Notes under the pieces: generated by a model
Databases searched by the model: none
What the model was told of the DNA's origin: nothing
What the model saw: the letters and a program-made list of their open reading frames with translations, nothing else
In this document: positions 47,292 through 56,266 of the stretch, one piece after another
How the letters are laid out: each line of letters opens with the position of its first letter
Position numbering within the stretch: position 1 is the first letter of the stretch
Program-made: the position numbers and the translations under genes
Assembly (NCBI GenBank): GCA_963831605.1
Contig: CAWHQR010000010.1
Span: 24,391 to 88,390, forward strand
Reading direction: 5' to 3'
Length of the DNA: 64,000 nt
From: DASUPK01 sp963831605
GTDB taxonomy: Bacteria; Actinomycetota; Thermoleophilia; Solirubrobacterales; 70-9

Positions 47292-48913
47292 CTCTCACCT
47301 CCAGTAGCCGTTGAAGCATCAGGAAACTCCCTTGCCGTCTGGCGGCGCAGGATCTCAACCCCCACCACCGCCAGCGCGGCGATGACCAGGACTATGAGCA
47401 CCTGGCCGACGTTGTTGATCGTCGGAAGGAGCGTCAGCCAGAGCAGGAAGATGAAGGCCAGGACCGCGTAGACGACGACCGGCTGTTCGCGCAGGTACGG
47501 AGCCAGGAATCGCCGAACGGCGACCTCATGCCGGCCGGGCCCCGCGAGGAGCCCCCCGCCGATGAATCCCAACCCGATCACGAGCACGAACAGCGCCCGA
47601 TCGTGCAGGCCGGCGGAAATGATGTTCCAGACGGAGGTGACGGCCGGTTTGACCGCGTCGGAGCTCGCCACCGAGTCGACGACCGCGTCGCCGATCAGGC
47701 GCCTCACCAGCAGGACGAGCAGCGCGGCGCCCAGGATCCCGCCGCCGGCCGCGATCAGTGTCTCCCGCCGCCAGCCCTTCGCCAGGTAGATGGATGCCAG
47801 GTACAGAACGAGCGCCAGCAGCGGCAGGACGAAGCCGAGGTTGCGCAGCACCTTGACGACGTCCTGGAGACCGCTCAGCCCGCTGGACTTCATGATCACG
47901 ATCTCGCCGGGGTGCTGAATCGCCTGACGGTTCAACAGGTCGGTGACGCGCGTCTGGAGCGAGGCGAGCGTGGGGTCGAGCTTGATGATGTTCGCCTGGC
48001 TCGGGACCTTGATCACCGCGGCGGCCTGTCCCTGCACGGTCGTCAGCCGTATACCGAGCTTGGCCAGGCGGCCCTGGAGGTCGGACAGGCGGGCTTGGAG
48101 CTGGGCGGGGGCCTTCGGCTGGATGGTCGCGATCTTCTGCCCGAGGCTCCCGACGGTCGCGGCGAGCTGGCCGGCATCCGTTTCGAGGGTCGTGAGGTTC
48201 TGTTGCGCCTGCGGGGTGAGCGTGCCGGCCTGTGCCTGGGAGAGCGTTGACCGCGTGGACTCGATCTTGCCCTGCACCGTCGTGAGGCGCTGCTTGAGCT
48301 CCGTTGAGGACTGCTGGATGAAGCCCTGGATCTCGGAGATCGTCGAGGGGTCGACGCCCAGGCGACTGGCCAGGTCGGCGACGAAGGCCCCGTATTCGAG
48401 GGTGACGTCGCCACCCTGCGTCGAGACGAACTGGCCCTTGTCCTCGATCAGGCTGACGAACCGCTGCTGCGCCCCGTTGATCGCGGTGGCGACCAATTGC
48501 TGAACCTGAGGCGAGGCGAGCGCCGTCGTCGCCACGTTCGTGGCGAGTTGCCTCGTCGCCGCCGTGATTGGCGCGGCGAGCGGCTGGGCGGGCGGCGGCA
48601 GCTTCTGCTGGATTTGGGCCTGCACGTCGACGTTGGCGTAGAGCTGGTCGACCGCAAAGATGCTGAGCTGCTGCTGGACGTCCTTGTTCTGGAGGATCTG
48701 CTCGGTGCTGTTGGAGAACTCGCCGCTGTTGAGGACCTGGGTCTGAACCCAGTTCGCGAGCATCGAGACCACCAGCACGATCGACGCGAGCACGACGAGG
48801 GCCCACACGAGCTTGCGGTGGGGATGCTTCGGCTCTTGCGCCGCGCGATCCTCCGGGCGGTCGCTCTTGGCGGGCTCGGGGGTCCGGCCTTGCGGACCTG
48901 CGGACGCTTCCAA
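47288..48913 (-). CDS. Large membrane protein with periplasmic coiled-coil region
   Basis: A 541-aa protein. One membrane helix near residues 35-57 is followed by an external segment of about 300 residues rich in Gln and predicted helical (IQQKLPPPAQPLAAPITAA ... LTTVQGKIESTRSTLSQAQ). A cluster of four to five helices then lies near 365-525. The pattern of a single N-terminal helix, long Gln-rich domain and late helix bundle is seen in actinobacterial conserved membrane proteins that I cannot name. TTG 48913 has GAGGGGAAGAG upstream. It is divergent from YjbQ, with a palindrome between them. Confidence 0.75.
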   Translation of the reverse strand: MEASAGPQGRTPEPAKSDRPEDRAAQEPKHPHRKLVWALVVLASIVLVVSMLANWVQTQVLNSGEFSNSTEQILQNKDVQQQLSIFAVDQLYANVDVQAQIQQKLPPPAQPLAAPITAATRQLATNVATTALASPQVQQLVATAINGAQQRFVSLIEDKGQFVSTQGGDVTLEYGAFVADLASRLGVDPSTISEIQGFIQQSSTELKQRLTTVQGKIESTRSTLSQAQAGTLTPQAQQNLTTLETDAGQLAATVGSLGQKIATIQPKAPAQLQARLSDLQGRLAKLGIRLTTVQGQAAAVIKVPSQANIIKLDPTLASLQTRVTDLLNRQAIQHPGEIVIMKSSGLSGLQDVVKVLRNLGFVLPLLALVLYLASIYLAKGWRRETLIAAGGGILGAALLVLLVRRLIGDAVVDSVASSDAVKPAVTSVWNIISAGLHDRALFVLVIGLGFIGGGLLAGPGRHEVAVRRFLAPYLREQPVVVYAVLAFIFLLWLTLLPTINNVGQVLIVLVIAALAVVGVEILRRQTAREFPDASTATGGER

Positions 48914-48959
48914 CTCTTCCCCTCGGTTTACGCCGGCCGCTCTTCGTGAGCAACCTGGT

Positions 48960-48977
48960 GAGTGGTTTCTATCACTC
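48960..48977. promoter_or_regulatory. Operator-like palindrome between divergent genes
   Basis: GAGTG-N8-CACTC, placed about 12 bp before the TAGCGT -10 box of yjbQ (over its -35 region) and about 47 bp before the divergent membrane protein start. Candidate site for a regulator acting on both. Confidence 0.4.
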
Positions 48978-48989
48978 GCGGGTGTTCGC

Positions 48990-48995
48990 TAGCGT
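48990..48995 (+). promoter_or_regulatory. -10 box of a probable leaderless promoter (yjbQ)
   Basis: TAGCGT ends 8 nt before the ATG at 49004; no Shine-Dalgarno. Confidence 0.45.
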
Positions 48996-49003
48996 GCGCC
49001 ACG

Positions 49004-49420
49004 ATGGTGGTGCACAGCGGTGAGCTCTCTCTTTCGACCGACGGCGACGCCGATTTCATCGACATCACCGACCGGGTCGAGCAGGTTGTCGCCGACGCGT
49101 CGGTGGCGGATGGGCTCGTGACGGCCTTCGTGCGGGGCTCGACGGCGGCCATCACGACCATGGAGTTCGAGCCCGGAGGCGTGGCCGACCTGCGGACCCT
49201 GCTGGACCGGCTGATGCCGGTCGAGGGCGACTACGAGCACAACCGGCTCAACCACGACACCAACTCGCACGCGCATCAGCGCGCATCGCTGATCGGCGCC
49301 TCCGAGCAGGTGCCCGTGATCGGCGGGCGCCTGGCCCTCGGCACCTGGCAGCAGCTGGTCCTGATCGACTTCGACGACCGTCCCCGAGACCGGACCGTTG
49401 TCGTGCAGGTCGTCTCCTGA
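49004..49420 (+). CDS. YjbQ/UPF0047 family protein
   Basis: A 138-aa protein of the YjbQ fold. IDITDRVEQVVADASVADGL is near residue 20, GSTAAITTMEFEPGGVADL follows, and the conserved HDTNSHAHQRASLIGAS near 85 carries the invariant histidines. The end LGTWQQLVLIDFDDRPRDRT is typical. E. coli YjbQ has weak thiamin-phosphate synthase activity in vitro; the true role is unsettled. ATG 49004 fits the leaderless promoter box upstream and the family N-terminus better than the in-frame upstream start at 48962. Confidence 0.9.
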   Translation: MVVHSGELSLSTDGDADFIDITDRVEQVVADASVADGLVTAFVRGSTAAITTMEFEPGGVADLRTLLDRLMPVEGDYEHNRLNHDTNSHAHQRASLIGASEQVPVIGGRLALGTWQQLVLIDFDDRPRDRTVVVQVVS

Positions 49421-49426
49421 GCGACG

Positions 49427-50335
49427 TCAGCCGGCGCTCGACCGGCTGCGCATGTCCAAGAGCCAGCGCTGCAGCGCGAGCGTGGCCGTGCCCGAGAGCA
49501 GCAGCAGGGCAACGTTGACTCCCAGCACGGCGGCGGCGCCCCATGACACGGCGACCTCGCCCAGTCCCAGCGAGACGCCGAAGAGTGCGGAGGCCGGGAT
49601 GGTGGTCACCGAGATCGCAACCCCCACGGCGGCCGCCGCGCGGGTCTCGAACGAGAGCATCGCCGCTACGCCGGCCGCCAGCGCAACCAGAACGGTCGAG
49701 TAGTCGATGTGCGCGAGGCCTTTCAGGGAGCTGTCGTGGACCTCGAAATCGCCGGAGAGGATCCCGGTCCTCTGTAGGCCCCAGGCGACCGCCGCCGCCA
49801 CCGCCCAGGTGAGCAGAATGCCGAGAACCAGCGTCACGAAGGCCCTCCAGGCCAGACGAGGCCGGCGCGCGACGATGCCCACGCAGGCGGCGCAGATCGG
49901 CAGCAGGTCCGGGCTCACGGCCATCGCGCCGACGACCAGGATCGGGTTGTCGGTGATCACCCCGACCGCACCGAGGACGGCGGCAACCGACATCAGGGCC
50001 AGATAGCGGCCGAGGGGGCGGGCGTGCGCCCGAGCCTCCCCCATCACCTCGATCCAGGCGAAATCGTTTCCGCTGTTCATCGGACCGTGGGCCGGAGCCG
50101 GGGCGATCACCTCCTGGCGGGTGATCAGATAGCTGCCGTCGGCGATCTCCCAATCTCGGATCAGACCCATGACCTGATCGGCGACGGCCGGCAGCAGGTC
50201 CGCCTCGAGCACCACGCCCGCGCCGGTCGGCTCGCGGCTCATCGAGACGATCTGGTGAACGCCTCCGGTCCCCTCGAGGGCGGTCGCGAGGTCGTTCGCC
50301 TGGTGCTCCTCGATGGCGAGCCGAATGCGCAGCAT
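49427..50335 (-). CDS. DUF389-family membrane protein
   Basis: A 302-aa protein. A soluble N-terminal ferredoxin-like domain (residues 1-80, RIRLAIEEHQANDLATALEG) is followed by about seven membrane helices starting YLALMSVAAVLGAVGVI with the family motif NPILVVGAMAVSPDLLPICA. DUF389/TIGR00341 proteins are widespread and unassigned. It converges with yjbQ, 6 bp apart, and is downstream of the hexapeptide acyltransferase on the same strand. Confidence 0.85.
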   Translation of the reverse strand: MLRIRLAIEEHQANDLATALEGTGGVHQIVSMSREPTGAGVVLEADLLPAVADQVMGLIRDWEIADGSYLITRQEVIAPAPAHGPMNSGNDFAWIEVMGEARAHARPLGRYLALMSVAAVLGAVGVITDNPILVVGAMAVSPDLLPICAACVGIVARRPRLAWRAFVTLVLGILLTWAVAAAVAWGLQRTGILSGDFEVHDSSLKGLAHIDYSTVLVALAAGVAAMLSFETRAAAAVGVAISVTTIPASALFGVSLGLGEVAVSWGAAAVLGVNVALLLLSGTATLALQRWLLDMRSRSSAG

Positions 50336-50368
50336 CGGCGCAAACTCTAGGAACGGCTTGGGACGCTC

Positions 50369-50974
50369 CTATGCGGAGGAGCCCGGAGGTGGCTTGAACT
50401 CGATCTCGCGGATCACCTTCGCCGGTGCTCCGGCGGCGATCACGCCGGCCGGGAGGTCGCGGGTGACGACCGAGTTCGCGCCGATCACGCAGCGCTCCCC
50501 GATCTCCACACCTCCCGTGACCACGCAGCCGACCCCGAACCAGCAGTTCGACCCGATCCGGACCGGCCCCTGCGGCTCGAACCCCTGCCAGGTGACCGGC
50601 TTGGTCGGGTCGTCGTAGCGATGGTCCGAGTCGCCGACGAAGCAGTTGTTGGCGAACATGACGTGGTCGCCGATCTCGATCAGCTCGAGGGCCGCGAGCA
50701 TCGTGTTCTTGTTGAGGAAGCACCCCTCGCCGATCGTGATGCGCGCCTCGCCGCTGAGCGTCAGCCAGCAGCCCGGCTCGAGCAACGTCGACTCGCCGAT
50801 TTGCAGATGGCCGGAGTCGAGCGCCTCGAGCACCTCACCCTCCACCGGATAGCGAATGAAGAACCCGCCCTCGGCGGCGTGCCGGTCGATCCGACGCCGC
50901 CGCCGTGGGCGCTGATTGCGCTCATACCAGCGCCGCTTGACCCGCCAGGTGCGCCATTGCCTCCGAGAGGCCAC
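50369..50974 (-). CDS. Hexapeptide-repeat acetyltransferase
   Basis: A 201-aa left-handed beta-helix protein. A basic N-terminus (WRVKRRWYERNQRPRRRRR) is followed by hexapeptide repeats (IGESTLLEPGCWLTL, IGEGCFLNKNTML, IGDHVMFANNCFVGDSDHRY, IGSNCWFGVGCVVTGGVEIG) and the C-terminal IGANSVVTRDLPAGVIAAGA with APAKVI. The DSDHRYDD loop contains the catalytic His of sugar O-acetyltransferases. It would acetylate a sugar on a cell-surface or small glycan. GTG 50974 divides it from the divergent ROK gene by 51 bp. Confidence 0.88.
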   Translation of the reverse strand: MASRRQWRTWRVKRRWYERNQRPRRRRRIDRHAAEGGFFIRYPVEGEVLEALDSGHLQIGESTLLEPGCWLTLSGEARITIGEGCFLNKNTMLAALELIEIGDHVMFANNCFVGDSDHRYDDPTKPVTWQGFEPQGPVRIGSNCWFGVGCVVTGGVEIGERCVIGANSVVTRDLPAGVIAAGAPAKVIREIEFKPPPGSSA

Positions 50975-51011
50975 GGTGGGAGCTTCGCAAAAGTCCCGGT
51001 TGCCGCCCGGA

Positions 51012-51017
51012 TATGGT
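51012..51017 (+). promoter_or_regulatory. -10 box of a probable leaderless promoter (ROK kinase)
   Basis: TATGGT ends 8 nt before the GTG at 51026; no Shine-Dalgarno. Confidence 0.45.
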
Positions 51018-51025
51018 CTGCCGGC

Positions 51026-52000
51026 GTGAGCCCAGCCTCGAAGCAGGCGCCGCGCGGAGGGATCGATCTCGGGGGAACCAAGATCCAGACCGTCGTGGTT
51101 GACTCGGGCAACAAGGTTCTCGGGGAGGCTCGTCGCCCCACCCCGAACTCGGGCGGGCCGGAGGACGTCACGAAGGCGATGGCTGAGTGCCTCGAGGAGG
51201 CGGCGGCGCTGGCCAAGGTCGAAACCGGGAAGCTCACCGGAGTGGGCGTCGGCTCTCCCGGGGACGCGGACGAGAACACGGGGGTGGTCTCCGGTGCCCG
51301 AAATCTCCCTGACTGGATCGATCCTTTCCCACTTGCCGACAAGCTCACGGAGCGCCTCGGGTCCCCGGTCAAGATCGGGAACGACGTCTCCGTCGCCGTC
51401 CAGGCCGAGTTTGAGCTCGGCGCCGGCAAGGAGTTCAAGTCCGTGCTCGGTGTCTGGTGGGGAACGGGCGTCGGCGGCGGACTGATCCTGGACGGCAAGC
51501 AGTGGCTGGGCCGTGGCGCGGCCGGTGAGATCGGTCATGTCGTCGTCAAGCGCGGCGGCGCGCGCTGTACCTGCGGGCGCAAGGGCTGCATGGAGGCCTA
51601 CGCCGGTCGCCTGGCCATGGAGATCCATGTCCGCAAGGAGGTGGGACGCGGGGCCAAGACCGACCTCTTCAAGATCATGGAGGAGCGGGGACGCGACCGG
51701 CTCACAAGCGGGGTCTGGGAGCGCGCGCTCAAGCAGGGCGACAATCTCGCCACGGTCATGATCGACCGTGCGGTGAAGGCGCTCGGGGTGGGGATCGCTT
51801 CCTCGGTGAACTTGATCGACCCCGAGGCGGTGATCATCGGCGGCGGCCTGGGGGTGCGATTCGGAGACAGGTACGTCCGCCGGATCGCGGCGCGGATGCA
51901 TCCGCACCTCTTCGTGGACGATCGGCCGCCCGAGATGCGCCTGGCCGCGCTCGGCGACCTGGGCGGCGCGATCGGCGCAGCGCTCCTGGTCAAGAACTAG
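51026..52000 (+). CDS. ROK-family sugar kinase (glucokinase-like)
   Basis: A 324-aa ROK protein. GGIDLGGTKIQTVVVD is the ATP phosphate-1 motif, LTGVGVGSPGDAD and VKIGNDVSVAVQAEFELGAG the substrate side, GTGVGGGLILDG the phosphate-2 region, and GEIGHVV with ARCTCGRKGCMEAYAG the His/Cys zinc site diagnostic of ROK. There is no N-terminal HTH, so it is a kinase rather than a repressor; glucose is the most likely sugar but not certain. GTG 51026 follows a TATGGT box, so the transcript is probably leaderless. A long hairpin terminates it. Confidence 0.93.
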   Translation: MSPASKQAPRGGIDLGGTKIQTVVVDSGNKVLGEARRPTPNSGGPEDVTKAMAECLEEAAALAKVETGKLTGVGVGSPGDADENTGVVSGARNLPDWIDPFPLADKLTERLGSPVKIGNDVSVAVQAEFELGAGKEFKSVLGVWWGTGVGGGLILDGKQWLGRGAAGEIGHVVVKRGGARCTCGRKGCMEAYAGRLAMEIHVRKEVGRGAKTDLFKIMEERGRDRLTSGVWERALKQGDNLATVMIDRAVKALGVGIASSVNLIDPEAVIIGGGLGVRFGDRYVRRIAARMHPHLFVDDRPPEMRLAALGDLGGAIGAALLVKN

Positions 52001-52021
52001 GTCACCGACGAAGGAGCTGAT

Positions 52022-52055
52022 GGCGGGGCTCTACATGAGCCCATAGAGCCCCGCC
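52022..52055. terminator. Bidirectional 12-bp hairpin terminator
   Basis: GGCGGGGCTCTA (52022-52033) and TAGAGCCCCGCC (52044-52055) pair perfectly with a 10-nt loop, 22 bp after the ROK stop and 11 bp before the end of the convergent gene. No T-run. Confidence 0.75.
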
Positions 52056-52065
52056 CCAGCCGAAA

Positions 52066-52446
52066 CTACGTTCGAGCCGGCTCGTCGTCGCCGTAGACGA
52101 CGATGCCGTAGACGATCCAGACGCATAGGGCGAATATCGCCAGCGACCAGAACGGATGCGAGCCGCCCATCGAGAGCAGTGCGTCGATCGCTCCGATGCT
52201 TCCGGCGATGATGCCGATCACCCGTCCATAGGTGTTCCCGCTCATCAGCGAGAACCCGCCGGTGAGCTGGATCACGCCGACGATCACCAGGAACCACCCC
52301 ATCGCATGCAGGTTGGTGAATACGTACCTCGTGTCGTTGACGAAGAAACTCGCGTCGGAGATCGCGCCGATCCCGTAGATGATGTTGAGAACGCCCACCA
52401 GCAAGAGCAGGATCGCTACGAACACCATTCGACCCGCACCTCTCAT
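52066..52446 (-). CDS. Four-helix membrane protein of unknown function
   Basis: A 126-aa protein with four hydrophobic helices: MVFVAILLLLVGVLNIIYGI, WFLVIVGVIQLTGGFSLMSG, VIGIIAGSIGAIDALLSM and SLAIFALCVWIVYGIVVYG. The pattern is like the DUF7144-type proteins of actinobacteria. ATG 52446 has GAGAGGAGA upstream. Function unknown. It lies 53 bp downstream of the next membrane protein on the same strand. Confidence 0.75.
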   Translation of the reverse strand: MRGAGRMVFVAILLLLVGVLNIIYGIGAISDASFFVNDTRYVFTNLHAMGWFLVIVGVIQLTGGFSLMSGNTYGRVIGIIAGSIGAIDALLSMGGSHPFWSLAIFALCVWIVYGIVVYGDDEPART

Positions 52447-52499
52447 CTGGGTCTCCTCTCTATCGCCGGTCGCCCCTAGACGACCGTATCGTGGTGAAA

Positions 52500-53282
52500 C
52501 TACTCCTCCGGTCGGCCAGAGCCCTTTTCCCTGGGACTGGGCAGGGACGGCGCCCCGCCGATCATGTCCTGCCACTTGCGCACGCGGCGGTCGTGCTTCG
52601 CCTTCCGCGCCCGCGCCTTGACCAGCTTCCCGCTGCCGGGCTTGTAGCGGCGCTTCGCCCACCAGGACCCGGGGCGCGCCAGTCGAATCGCCGCGACCCA
52701 GGCAACCGGACTGATGATCATCCCGATGATCGACGAGCTGATCTTGCCCTTCAGCGCGGCGATCGCGCAGATCCCAAGCGTGATCACGACCGTGCTGACG
52801 ATCGCGAGCGTCGACCCGCCGTTGCCGGCGTCGAGTGGAACGAAGCCCACGATCAGCCCACCGCCGATGATCGCCGCGAAGATCACCGCATCCACGGAGC
52901 TGCGCCCCTCGTCGGCCCAATAGACGTCCTCCAGATAGAGCCAGAGCGCGAACTCGTCGAGCGTCAGCCCCATCCCGATCCCGAAGATGGCGGCGAGGAT
53001 CTCGAGCCATGGATCGCCCGGCTGGGTCGCGAACTGGAGGAAGCCGGCCACCATCATCGCGACGATTCCGAACACCAGGTGGTGGATGTGCATTCCGCCC
53101 GGGGTGACATTCCCAGGCCACCATTTGACCTCCGCTCGGATCATCCGCGTGCTGAAGCGGATGAAGCCGAAGGAGAGCAGCATCGCGCCGAGCAGGATGA
53201 GCCCGGCCCGCTGGCCCTCGGTGTCCAGTGTCGCGCCGCTGTGAATCTCGAAGCTGAAGCTGGCGAGCAACCCCTCTCCCAC
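52500..53282 (-). CDS. Conserved integral membrane protein
   Basis: A 260-aa protein with about six helices. The segment WWPGNVTPGGMHIHHLVFGI has a HIHH motif at the membrane edge and a second cluster LTLDEFALWLYLEDVYW holds acidic residues, an arrangement that could bind metal. The last 60 residues are basic and cytosolic (RARKAKHDRRVRKWQDM). GTG 53282 lies 14 bp from the uvrA stop, so it may be transcribed with uvrA. No named family recognised with certainty. Confidence 0.75.
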   Translation of the reverse strand: MGEGLLASFSFEIHSGATLDTEGQRAGLILLGAMLLSFGFIRFSTRMIRAEVKWWPGNVTPGGMHIHHLVFGIVAMMVAGFLQFATQPGDPWLEILAAIFGIGMGLTLDEFALWLYLEDVYWADEGRSSVDAVIFAAIIGGGLIVGFVPLDAGNGGSTLAIVSTVVITLGICAIAALKGKISSSIIGMIISPVAWVAAIRLARPGSWWAKRRYKPGSGKLVKARARKAKHDRRVRKWQDMIGGAPSLPSPREKGSGRPEE

Positions 53283-53296
53283 GCCCGCAGTATGTC

Positions 53297-56266
53297 CTAG
53301 GCGGCGATCGCCGTCTTCTTCCGCTTGCCGGTCCGCCGCACCTTCACCTCGGGCTCAACCAACTCGGCGAGGAACTCTCCGGTGTAGGAGCCGGGGGTCG
53401 CAGCAACCTGCTCGGGCGTTCCCGTCGCGAGCACGTTGCCGCCCTCCTCCCCGCCCTCCGGGCCGAGATCGATGATCCGGTCGGCGGTCTTGATCACGTC
53501 GAGGTTGTGCTCGATCACGATCACGGTGTTGCCCGCATCGACCAGGCGATCGAGCACATCGAGGAGGCGCTGCACGTCCGCGAAGTGCAGTCCGGTGGTC
53601 GGCTCATCGAGGATGTAGAGCGTGTCTCCGGTCGCGACCTTGGAGAGCTCGGTCGCCAGCTTCACCCGCTGCGCCTCGCCGCCGGAGAGCTGCGTGGCCG
53701 GCTGACCCAGGCGGATGTAGTCGAGTCCGACGTCGCGGAGCGTGACGAGCCGCCTCGAGATCTTCGGGATGTCCTTGAAGAACTCGCAGGCGTCGGCGAC
53801 CGACATATCGAGCACGTCGGCGATCGACTTGCCCTTGAACCGAATCTCGAGCGTCTCGCGGTTGTAGCGCTTGCCGTGGCATTGCTCGCAGGGCACGTAG
53901 ACGTCGGGCAGGAAGTGCATCTCGATCTTGATCTGCCCGTCGCCGCGGCAGACCTCGCAGCGCCCGCCCTTGACGTTGAAGCTGAAGCGGCCCGGCTTGT
54001 AGCCCCTCGCCCTCGCCTCGCGTGTCTGCGCGTACAGCTGCCGGATGTGATCGAAGACGTTGGTGTAGGTCGCCGGGTTGGACCTCGGCGTGCGCCCGAT
54101 CGGCGACTGGTCGATGTTGATGATCTTGTCGATCTGCTCGATCCCGTCGATCCGGTCGTGGCTCCCGGGCCGCAGCTTCGCCTGATGCAGCCGGTTGGCC
54201 ACCGCCGGATAGAGCGTCTCGTTGATCAGAGTCGACTTGCCCGATCCGGACACGCCGGTGACGCAGCAGAAGACGCCCAGCGGAATCGGCACGTTGATCT
54301 TCTTGAGGTTGTGCTGGCGGGCGCCCTTGACGACGAGCTCGCCTCGCGGCTCGCGCCGCTTCGCGGGGATCTCGATCTGGCGCTGGCCGGCCAGGTACTG
54401 GCCCGTGAGCGACGCCGGATCCGCCTCCACCTGCTTGGGCGTTCCCTCAGAGATCACATGGCCGCCGTGCTCGCCCGCGCCCGGGCCCAGGTCCACCAGG
54501 TGATCGGCCGAGCGCATCGTGCCCTCGTCGTGCTCCACGACGATCACGGTGTTGCCCAGGTCACGCAGCCGCTCGAGGGTCTGGATCAGCTTGGCGTTGT
54601 CGCGCTGGTGCAGGCCGATCGACGGCTCGTCGAGGATGTAGAGCACGCCGACCAGGCTCGAGCCGATCTGGGTCGCAAGTCTGATCCGCTGGGCTTCGCC
54701 TCCCGACAGCGTTCGGGCCGATCGCGCCAGGTTGAGGTAGCCCACGCCGACGTTCTCGAGGAAGGCGAGGCGCTCGGTGATCTCGCGGACCAGCAGCCGC
54801 GCGATGGTGCGCTCCGTCTCGGTCATCTCGAGCTCGTTGATCCAGGTGAGCGCGGCCCGCGCGGAGAGCGCCGTGTAGTCCGCGATCGAGATCCCACCGA
54901 CCTGGACGGCGAGGCTCTCCGGCCGAAGCCGCGCCCCCTTGCAGTCCGGGCACGGCTGCTCGGCCATGTAACCCTCGACCCGCTCGCGGACTCCGTCCGA
55001 ATCCGTCTCCTCGTAGCGGCGCTCGAGGTTGTTGACGATGCCCTCGAAGCGAACGCTGTACGAGCGACGCCTGCCGAAGCGGTTCGTGTAGTTGACCTTG
55101 TGCCGCTCGCCGCCGGTCCCGTAGAGGAAGATCTCGCGATCCTCGTCGGAGAGGTCCTGCCACGGCGTGTCGGAATCGATCCCGTAGTCCTCGGCCACCG
55201 CCTCGACCAGTCGCTTCCAGTAGCGCGAATGACCCACCCGCCAGGGCTGCAGCGCTCCCTCGGACAGCGACAGGGTCGGGTCCGGTACGACCAGCTCCGG
55301 ATCGACCACCCGCTGGAAGCCGAGACCATGGCAGCGCTCACAGGCGCCGTGAGGTGAGTTGAAGGAGAAGATCCGCGGCTCGAGCTCCGGGATCGAGGTG
55401 CCGCAGTTGAGGCAGGCGAAGCGTTCGCTGAAGGTGAGGCGGTCGACGACACCTTCCGGAAGCTGACCCGCGCCCTTCGCTCCCTTGACCCCGCCGACGT
55501 TCTCGCCGTCGGCCCGCTCCTCCACCTCGCCGGAGCTGCCCTCGGCCAGCACGTCGACCTCGACGACTCCGCCGGCCAAGGCCGCGGCGGCCTCCACCGA
55601 CTCGGAGAGCCTGCGCCGCAGATCGCCCTTCATCACCAGGCGGTCGACCACAACCGAGATGTCGTGGTTGAACTTCTTGTCGAGCTTGATCTCCTCGTCC
55701 AGCCGCCGGATCTCGTTGTCCACCCGGACGCGGCTGTAGCCCTCCTGCCTGAACTGCGCGAGCAGCTTCTCGAACTCGCCCTTGCGCCCGCGGACCACCG
55801 GCGCCATCACCATGAACCGGGTGCCCTCGTCGAGGGTCATGACCCGATCGGTGATCTGCTCGACCGATTGCCCCTCGATCGGCTCGCCGCATTCGGGGCA
55901 GTGGGGCTTCCCGATCCGTGCCCAGAGCAGCCGCAGGTAGTCGTAGACCTCGGTGACGGTCCCGACCGTCGAGCGCGGGTTGCGCGAGGTCGTCTTCTGA
56001 TCGATCGAGATCGCCGGCGAGAGACCGTCGATCGAGTCGACGTCGGGTTTCTCCATCAGGCCCAGGAACTGACGCGCGTACGCGGACAGCGACTCGACGT
56101 AGCGGCGCTGCCCCTCCGCGTAGATCGTGTCGAAGGCAAGGCTCGACTTGCCGGACCCGGAGAGCCCGGTCATGACGATCAGGGAGTTGCGCGGCAGCTC
56201 GAGGTCGATGTCCTTGAGGTTGTGCTCACGCGCTCCGCGGATGACTATGCGCTCGGATGGAGCCAC
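53297..56266 (-). CDS. uvrA: Excinuclease ABC subunit A
   Basis: A 989-aa ABC ATPase that, with UvrB, finds bulky DNA lesions in nucleotide excision repair. N-terminal Walker A is MTGLSGSGKSSLAFDTIYAEGQ near residue 32; the second is GVSGSGKSTLINETLYP near 665. Signature motifs are LSGGEAQRIRLATQIG and LSGGEAQRVKLATELS; zinc modules include CPDCKGARL and CEVCRGDG with CEQCHGKRY. The insertion domain carries a charged, lower-complexity stretch near residue 255 (EERADGENVGGVKGAKGAG). GTG 56266 shares one base with the upstream MFS stop. I found no LexA box upstream. Confidence 0.97.
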   Translation of the reverse strand: MAPSERIVIRGAREHNLKDIDLELPRNSLIVMTGLSGSGKSSLAFDTIYAEGQRRYVESLSAYARQFLGLMEKPDVDSIDGLSPAISIDQKTTSRNPRSTVGTVTEVYDYLRLLWARIGKPHCPECGEPIEGQSVEQITDRVMTLDEGTRFMVMAPVVRGRKGEFEKLLAQFRQEGYSRVRVDNEIRRLDEEIKLDKKFNHDISVVVDRLVMKGDLRRRLSESVEAAAALAGGVVEVDVLAEGSSGEVEERADGENVGGVKGAKGAGQLPEGVVDRLTFSERFACLNCGTSIPELEPRIFSFNSPHGACERCHGLGFQRVVDPELVVPDPTLSLSEGALQPWRVGHSRYWKRLVEAVAEDYGIDSDTPWQDLSDEDREIFLYGTGGERHKVNYTNRFGRRRSYSVRFEGIVNNLERRYEETDSDGVRERVEGYMAEQPCPDCKGARLRPESLAVQVGGISIADYTALSARAALTWINELEMTETERTIARLLVREITERLAFLENVGVGYLNLARSARTLSGGEAQRIRLATQIGSSLVGVLYILDEPSIGLHQRDNAKLIQTLERLRDLGNTVIVVEHDEGTMRSADHLVDLGPGAGEHGGHVISEGTPKQVEADPASLTGQYLAGQRQIEIPAKRREPRGELVVKGARQHNLKKINVPIPLGVFCCVTGVSGSGKSTLINETLYPAVANRLHQAKLRPGSHDRIDGIEQIDKIINIDQSPIGRTPRSNPATYTNVFDHIRQLYAQTREARARGYKPGRFSFNVKGGRCEVCRGDGQIKIEMHFLPDVYVPCEQCHGKRYNRETLEIRFKGKSIADVLDMSVADACEFFKDIPKISRRLVTLRDVGLDYIRLGQPATQLSGGEAQRVKLATELSKVATGDTLYILDEPTTGLHFADVQRLLDVLDRLVDAGNTVIVIEHNLDVIKTADRIIDLGPEGGEEGGNVLATGTPEQVAATPGSYTGEFLAELVEPEVKVRRTGKRKKTAIAA

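Noticed and set aside
53507..55357. A 616-codon open frame opposite uvrA
   Set aside because: uvrA motifs in the other strand are unambiguous; the antisense frame has no recognisable feature.
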